A stretch of 55,289 bases of DNA from contig JAIOZY010000036.1 of NCBI GenBank assembly GCA_021740385.1, positions 1 through 55,289 on the forward strand, written 5' to 3'. A model generated the notes under the pieces. The model saw nothing but the letters and a program-made list of their open reading frames with translations, ran no database searches and was not told where the DNA came from. This stretch comes from Prolixibacteraceae bacterium (GTDB lineage Bacteria; Bacteroidota; Bacteroidia; Bacteroidales; Prolixibacteraceae). Position numbers and translations under genes: made by a program. Of this stretch, positions 51,747 to 55,289 are shown piece after piece. The first letter of the stretch is position 1, and each line of letters begins with the position of its first letter.

Positions 51747-53363
51747 TTATTGTTTTACAATTTTTTGAGCATATTTTGTTTGGTCGCCCTGCAAAATAAG
51801 GATATATATTCCGGCGGGCAGGTTTTCCGGTGTAATTTCTTTCAAATTGACTGCATTTTGGTTCAGGGGCGTTGAATATTTCAATTGTCCGTCGAAAGTG
51901 TAAAACTTTACCTCGCTTATCCCTTTGGTGTTTGCAATGAATAGCGAATTCGCAAAAGGATTGGGGTAAACTTGTACATTTTCAATCTTTTGCATATTTA
52001 CATTGTCCGTTCCTCTAAGCAGTAGATATGCCTTATAAAAATCGGGAATGCCGTACCCGTATTCAGTGCTGTGTTCGGGAAAGCGGTTGGAGCTTTGTCT
52101 TATTGCTTCAATTATTTCGTGTGCCGTACAGTTGGGGAAGAGGGGGGTTAAACAGGCAGTCATTCCGGCAATAATGGGAGACGAGAACGAGGTGCCTGAA
52201 GCGTATTGTTCAACCCCGTTTTGGTTAATAATGCTTACACCCGTTCCCATGGCTGCGATGTCGGGTTTTGGAGGCAGCCCCGCGATGCCAAACCCGCGGG
52301 ATGAAAAACCGGTAACTTCACCGGCATTATCGATTGCCGCAACCGATAAAACGTTTTTTGCTTCGGAAGGTGCCGAAATGTAATGCCACGCATCGTTTCC
52401 CGAATTACCGGCGCTGCAAACCAGCACCATGCCTTTGTTAACGGCAAGGTTGGCAGCCTTTGCAATTCTTGTTGAATCGCCGTTGAATTCACTGTACGTG
52501 TGGTTGAATTTGGGATTGTCGAAAGTGGTGTATCCCAGCGAAGTATTCACAACATCGCAGCCAACACTGTCGGCAAATTCAAGTGCCACTATCCAGTAAT
52601 CTTCTTCGGCCGGGTATTCATAGTAAACATCTTCGCTGCGCAATAACCAGTACGATGCCTCGGGAGCCGTGCCTGTAAATTCGCCGGGCAGGTTTGTGGC
52701 CATGGTCGAAAGCACCATTGTGCCGTGATTGTGTTCCCTGAAAACATCGTTACCCGGGGTTACAAAATCATGTGTGCCCAGTATTTGTCCGTTTTCGAAA
52801 AGCGATGAATTTTGCCCGATGAGGTCGGCATTAAGAAAGCCGGCATCAATAACGGCAACATGTGCTCCGTTGCCTTTCGAGTATTCATGCAGTTTGTTGC
52901 CGTTTAGTTGGGCAATTTGTGTTAACGCGCTTCCATATAGGTTGTTTTGTATTGTAGAGTCTGTAACGTCAAATTTGTTTCTGATGCTTTTTAAAGGTGT
53001 TGTTCTTCGCAGTAGGAATGTGTCGACAAACGAGGGTTTTATGATTGAATCGACGGGTATGTCGGGAACAAAAACCCCGATTGCCCCGTTCAGCCAGCGG
53101 CTGGTGTGTTTTATGTAGAAGCCGAGTGCCTGAAGTGAATCGGTGAATGCCGGATTGACCGGCAGGTCGGTTGAGTCGATCTGTATGCCCACGCGGTTTC
53201 GGCGTTCGAGCGAACGTGGCGAAAGCAACGTTTCGGGATTGTTGAGCGAATAAGGTGTGCCGGCTTTTGTGTTGAACTGGATCCAGTAAATATTCCCTTC
53301 GGGTTCCTGTGTAAAGGCTGCCTGAAATGAAAAAATCAATATAAAAATAAGATATTTTCTCAT
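51747..53363 (-). CDS. Secreted subtilisin-like (S8) serine protease with T9SS sorting domain
   Basis: Starting at ATG 53363, the protein has a signal peptide (LIFILIFSFQAAFTQ) and about 540 residues. The S8 triad is complete: Asp173 in AVIDAGF, His213 in HNHGTMVLSTMA, and Ser in ASGTSFSSPIIAGMTA. An N-terminal propeptide-like region (about 20-150) precedes the catalytic domain. The end is a T9SS type A sorting domain (VQVYPNPFANSLFIA ... LPAGIYILILQGD). It is predicted to be a cell-surface or released protease. It precedes xseA by 3 bp. The longer frame start at 53450 overlaps mnmA and has no signal character. Confidence 0.93.
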   Translation of the reverse strand: MRKYLIFILIFSFQAAFTQEPEGNIYWIQFNTKAGTPYSLNNPETLLSPRSLERRNRVGIQIDSTDLPVNPAFTDSLQALGFYIKHTSRWLNGAIGVFVPDIPVDSIIKPSFVDTFLLRRTTPLKSIRNKFDVTDSTIQNNLYGSALTQIAQLNGNKLHEYSKGNGAHVAVIDAGFLNADLIGQNSSLFENGQILGTHDFVTPGNDVFREHNHGTMVLSTMATNLPGEFTGTAPEASYWLLRSEDVYYEYPAEEDYWIVALEFADSVGCDVVNTSLGYTTFDNPKFNHTYSEFNGDSTRIAKAANLAVNKGMVLVCSAGNSGNDAWHYISAPSEAKNVLSVAAIDNAGEVTGFSSRGFGIAGLPPKPDIAAMGTGVSIINQNGVEQYASGTSFSSPIIAGMTACLTPLFPNCTAHEIIEAIRQSSNRFPEHSTEYGYGIPDFYKAYLLLRGTDNVNMQKIENVQVYPNPFANSLFIANTKGISEVKFYTFDGQLKYSTPLNQNAVNLKEITPENLPAGIYILILQGDQTKYAQKIVKQ

Positions 53364-53440
53364 TTGCTGATTGTTTAGAAACGGGTATGTCCGTTTCAGG
53401 AAATAAAGATAAAAAAAGCAGGTGGAATAAAACAGGTTGC

Positions 53441-54526
53441 CTATCGACAAATTATACCGCCGCCCACCAAATGGCTTCCTTCATAAAACACAGCCGACTG
53501 TCCCGGCGTAACAGCCCAGGTGTTTTCGTAAAATTCAACCTTTATTTTATTGCCGTGTTGCGAAATGCGGCTAAGCGTGCCTTTGTTGTTGTAGCGTATT
53601 TTCGTGGCAACCTCCAGTTCGCCTTTAATTTCGGGGTATTTCATCAGGTTGAGGTTATCTGTCCAAAGCTCTTTGCGGTTGAGGTCGGCACGTTGGCCCA
53701 GTACTACGGTGTTGGTTTCGGGAATAATATCGACAACATACGCCGGGTGACCGAGGGCAATAACCAGCCCTTTGCGCTGCCCGATAGTGTAAAACGGATA
53801 GCCTTTGTGCTGCCCTAAAATTTTGCCTTCAAGATTGACAAAGTTTCCGGGCCCAATTTTTTCTTCAATTCCTTTAACATTTTCTTTAATAAACCGGCGG
53901 TAATCGTTATCGGGAATAAAGCAAATTTCCTGGCTTTCGCGTTTGTGGGCCATTTTTTCAAAACCCTTTTGGTGGGCAATTTTCCTCACTTCGTCTTTTG
54001 TTAAACGTCCAAGCGGGAACAAAGTCCTTTTCAGGTCTCTCTGCGAAAGTTGCCAAAGGAAATAGGTCTGGTCTTTGTTTTCGTCGTTTCCTTTTATGAG
54101 AAAATGGCGTCCGTTTTGTTGGCCAATTTGCGCGTAATGCCCGGTAGCAATATAGTCGCATTGCAGTTCATCGGCTTTCCTGAGTACCTCGCCCCATTTG
54201 ATAACGCGGTTGCATAAAACGCAGGGATTTGGTGTACGGCCTGAAAGGTATTCTTGTATAAAATCGGAAATGACGGTTTTTTCAAACTCATCGCGTATGT
54301 CGAGCACGGTGTGCGGAATTCCAAGCTTGTCGGCCAGGGCTTTGGCTTCAAAAATGGAATCGACGGTGCAGCAACCCGTTTGTTTTTCCATGCAGGCCGG
54401 CGAAATGGAATCGTACGGGCGGTAAGTGAGCCCGTGAACATCATACCCTTGATCGACCAGCAACATGGCAGCTACCGAACTGTCGATGCCCCCGCTCATG
54501 CATAATAAAACCTTTCCTTTCGGCAT
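53441..54526 (-). CDS. mnmA: tRNA-specific 2-thiouridylase
   Basis: MnmA thiolates U34 of tRNAs for Lys, Glu and Gln. The ATP-pyrophosphatase PP-loop (CMSGGIDSS) is near the N-terminus. The first catalytic Cys is in GRTPNPCVLCN, the second in SQEICFIPDNDY, and ATGHYAQ and the C-terminal beta-barrel (YPFYTIGQRKGLVIALG) are standard. It has 361 residues from the ATG at 54526; a start 12 codons upstream lacks family similarity. It lies 77 bp upstream of the subtilase gene on the same strand. Confidence 0.96.
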   Translation of the reverse strand: MPKGKVLLCMSGGIDSSVAAMLLVDQGYDVHGLTYRPYDSISPACMEKQTGCCTVDSIFEAKALADKLGIPHTVLDIRDEFEKTVISDFIQEYLSGRTPNPCVLCNRVIKWGEVLRKADELQCDYIATGHYAQIGQQNGRHFLIKGNDENKDQTYFLWQLSQRDLKRTLFPLGRLTKDEVRKIAHQKGFEKMAHKRESQEICFIPDNDYRRFIKENVKGIEEKIGPGNFVNLEGKILGQHKGYPFYTIGQRKGLVIALGHPAYVVDIIPETNTVVLGQRADLNRKELWTDNLNLMKYPEIKGELEVATKIRYNNKGTLSRISQHGNKIKVEFYENTWAVTPGQSAVFYEGSHLVGGGIICR

Positions 54527-54619
54527 TTCCTTAGAATTTGTATTTAAACTGCAAAGAAACAAAAAAGTTTAAGAGGGATAAAGCTTGATACTCGATACAA
54601 GATACTGGATTCTGGATGT

Positions 54620-55168
54620 TTATTTGAAATTTCTTTTTTCAATTTTCTGAATGATTCGCTTAAAATATTCATCGAAATTTTCATCACTATTTTTAGGTAT
54701 ACTTTCAACTGCAATTGAAAAATCATCAATTAAACCGGCGTTTATCCTGAATTTTTGTTCAAGCAAATCTTCATTGTTTGTCTCCCAATAATCACCATCA
54801 TCTAGTAAGTTGAATTCTTCAAAATAGTTCTTTTTAATTAAGTAATGAAAAATCTGTATGATTGTTTTATGAATTGATGTTCCGGCAAATTGGGTTTTTG
54901 TTGAGAGCATATAAAGATAATCGGTTTCGGGTTTTTTACTGGCATTCCCGTAAAAAGTTAAATTAGAAAGACATGACATTCTTCGATTTGAAAGAAAACA
55001 GATTGACACAGTTTCACATCCGGGTGGAGTAAAATTCATTCCATATATTTTGCCATTATGTTTTTGGATTTCTTCTTCATTCCCTGGGAAAGACTTATTG
55101 AAAATCCTGTAATCCCATTTTAATATTTTTACAATGTCCTGAACTTCGTTTACTAGTGTAATAATTCT
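54620..55168 (-). pseudogene. Hypothetical protein with its 5' end removed by an IS630-type insertion
   Basis: The first ATG in the open frame is at 55039 (MNFTPPGCETVSICFLSNRR). The frame is open and coding-like for 43 more codons upstream (ITLVNEVQDIVKILKWDYRI, then FNKSFPGNEEEIQKHNGKIY), up to a TAA at 55169-55171, with no ATG, GTG or TTG that makes a convincing start. The frame ends just where the IS630 sequence begins, so the true N-terminus was most likely lost with the insertion. Protein family not recognised; the C-terminus is rich in Asp, Glu, Phe and Lys (DENFDEYFKRIIQKIEKRNF), A/T-rich like other accessory genes here. Confidence 0.6.
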
Positions 55169-55170
55169 TT

Positions 55171-55186
55171 AATAAGTTAACTTATT
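55171..55186. repeat. Perfect 16-bp palindrome at the IS630 edge
   Basis: AATAAGTTAACTTATT overlaps the transposase stop codon (55177-55179) and lies next to the break in the hypothetical gene. It may be part of the IS end; the partner end is outside the window. Confidence 0.6.
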
Positions 55187-55289
55187 CTCAAAGCCTCACC
55201 AGTGTAAGTCCACCGAAAAGGTTTAGCCCTTGTGTTATTATATATTTTGACATATTCAATTAATTGCGAGGCCAATTGCTCTGATGATT
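55177..55289 (-). mobile_element. IS630-family transposase, C-terminal end (partial)
   Basis: Reading inward from the right edge gives QLIEYVKIYNNTRAKPFRWT, then YTGEALRIS and a stop at 55177-55179. This is the C-terminal signature of IS630-type DDE transposases (FI-YN-TRAKPF-WTY-G). Only about 36 residues are inside the window; the rest, including the DDE triad, lies beyond 55289. The element is oriented so that its transposase 3' end faces the truncated hypothetical gene. Confidence 0.85.

Noticed and set aside
1-55289. tRNA or rRNA genes
   Set aside because: I scanned for T-loop and anticodon-arm patterns by eye and found none convincing; a tRNAscan run would be decisive.

Overview
The window comes from the chromosome of a Bacteroidota bacterium, most likely an anaerobic or facultative member of Bacteroidales/Marinilabiliales (Prolixibacteraceae-like; inference from gene content only). 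The signs are a complete moxR-bat (aerotolerance) operon, a SusC/SusD pair, three proteins with type IX secretion C-terminal sorting domains, a DUF6057 gene, four-helix-bundle (23S IVP-like) genes, promoters with the Bacteroidota TAnnTTTG -7 box, and no strong Shine-Dalgarno sites. A pyruvate:ferredoxin oxidoreductase fits anaerobic metabolism.

Layout. 1-133: the 3' end (domains V and VI) of a group II intron whose body lies outside the window. 230-7949: tryptophan operon trpE-G-D-C-(methyltransferase)-F-B-A, peppered with G/C-rich palindromic repeats, some read in frame inside trpF and trpB. 8070-9935: a Septu-like ATPase + HNH nuclease pair with its own promoter, followed by a DRGH-type nuclease without signal peptide (10205-10936). 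11018-20624 (minus): moxR, DUF58, BatD-like membrane protein, batA, batB, batC, batD, batE and an SDR-like gene, with a frameshifted four-helix-bundle gene lodged between moxR and DUF58. 20906-21531 (minus): a decayed antitoxin/PIN-toxin pair whose promoter and operator look intact. 21947-25296: metal ABC importer (ATPase fused to a DUF1893 domain, permease, binding protein) and truA. 25344-27056: OFA-family transporter. 27268-32340: SusD and SusC. 32955-38709: a T9SS-sorted CBM9-like protein, a TolB-like propeller protein with a c-heme motif paired with a DUF6057 membrane protein, and a divergent outer-membrane barrel. 39311-45640: T9SS beta-helix protein and nifJ/PFOR. 45811-49917: four-helix-bundle protein, AAA_14/DUF4143 ATPase, DUF362 protein, lipoprotein-type inorganic pyrophosphatase, small lipoprotein. 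50065-54526: xseB, xseA, a T9SS subtilase and mnmA. 54620-55289: a gene whose 5' end has been cut off by an IS630-type transposase that runs off the right edge.

Functionally the window is mostly housekeeping (Trp synthesis, tRNA modification, exonuclease VII, PFOR) and envelope functions (Bat complex, SusCD, T9SS cargo). Mobile or decaying DNA sits at both ends and in the gaps: intron, IS630 end, broken toxin-antitoxin pair, palindromic repeats, hexamer and heptamer tandem repeats. The items most worth a second look are the repeat insertions that became protein sequence in trpF/trpB, the DUF1893-ABC fusion, the compact Septu-like pair, the heme-motif/DUF6057 pair, and three palindromes at exact 32-bp period in a convergent gap.
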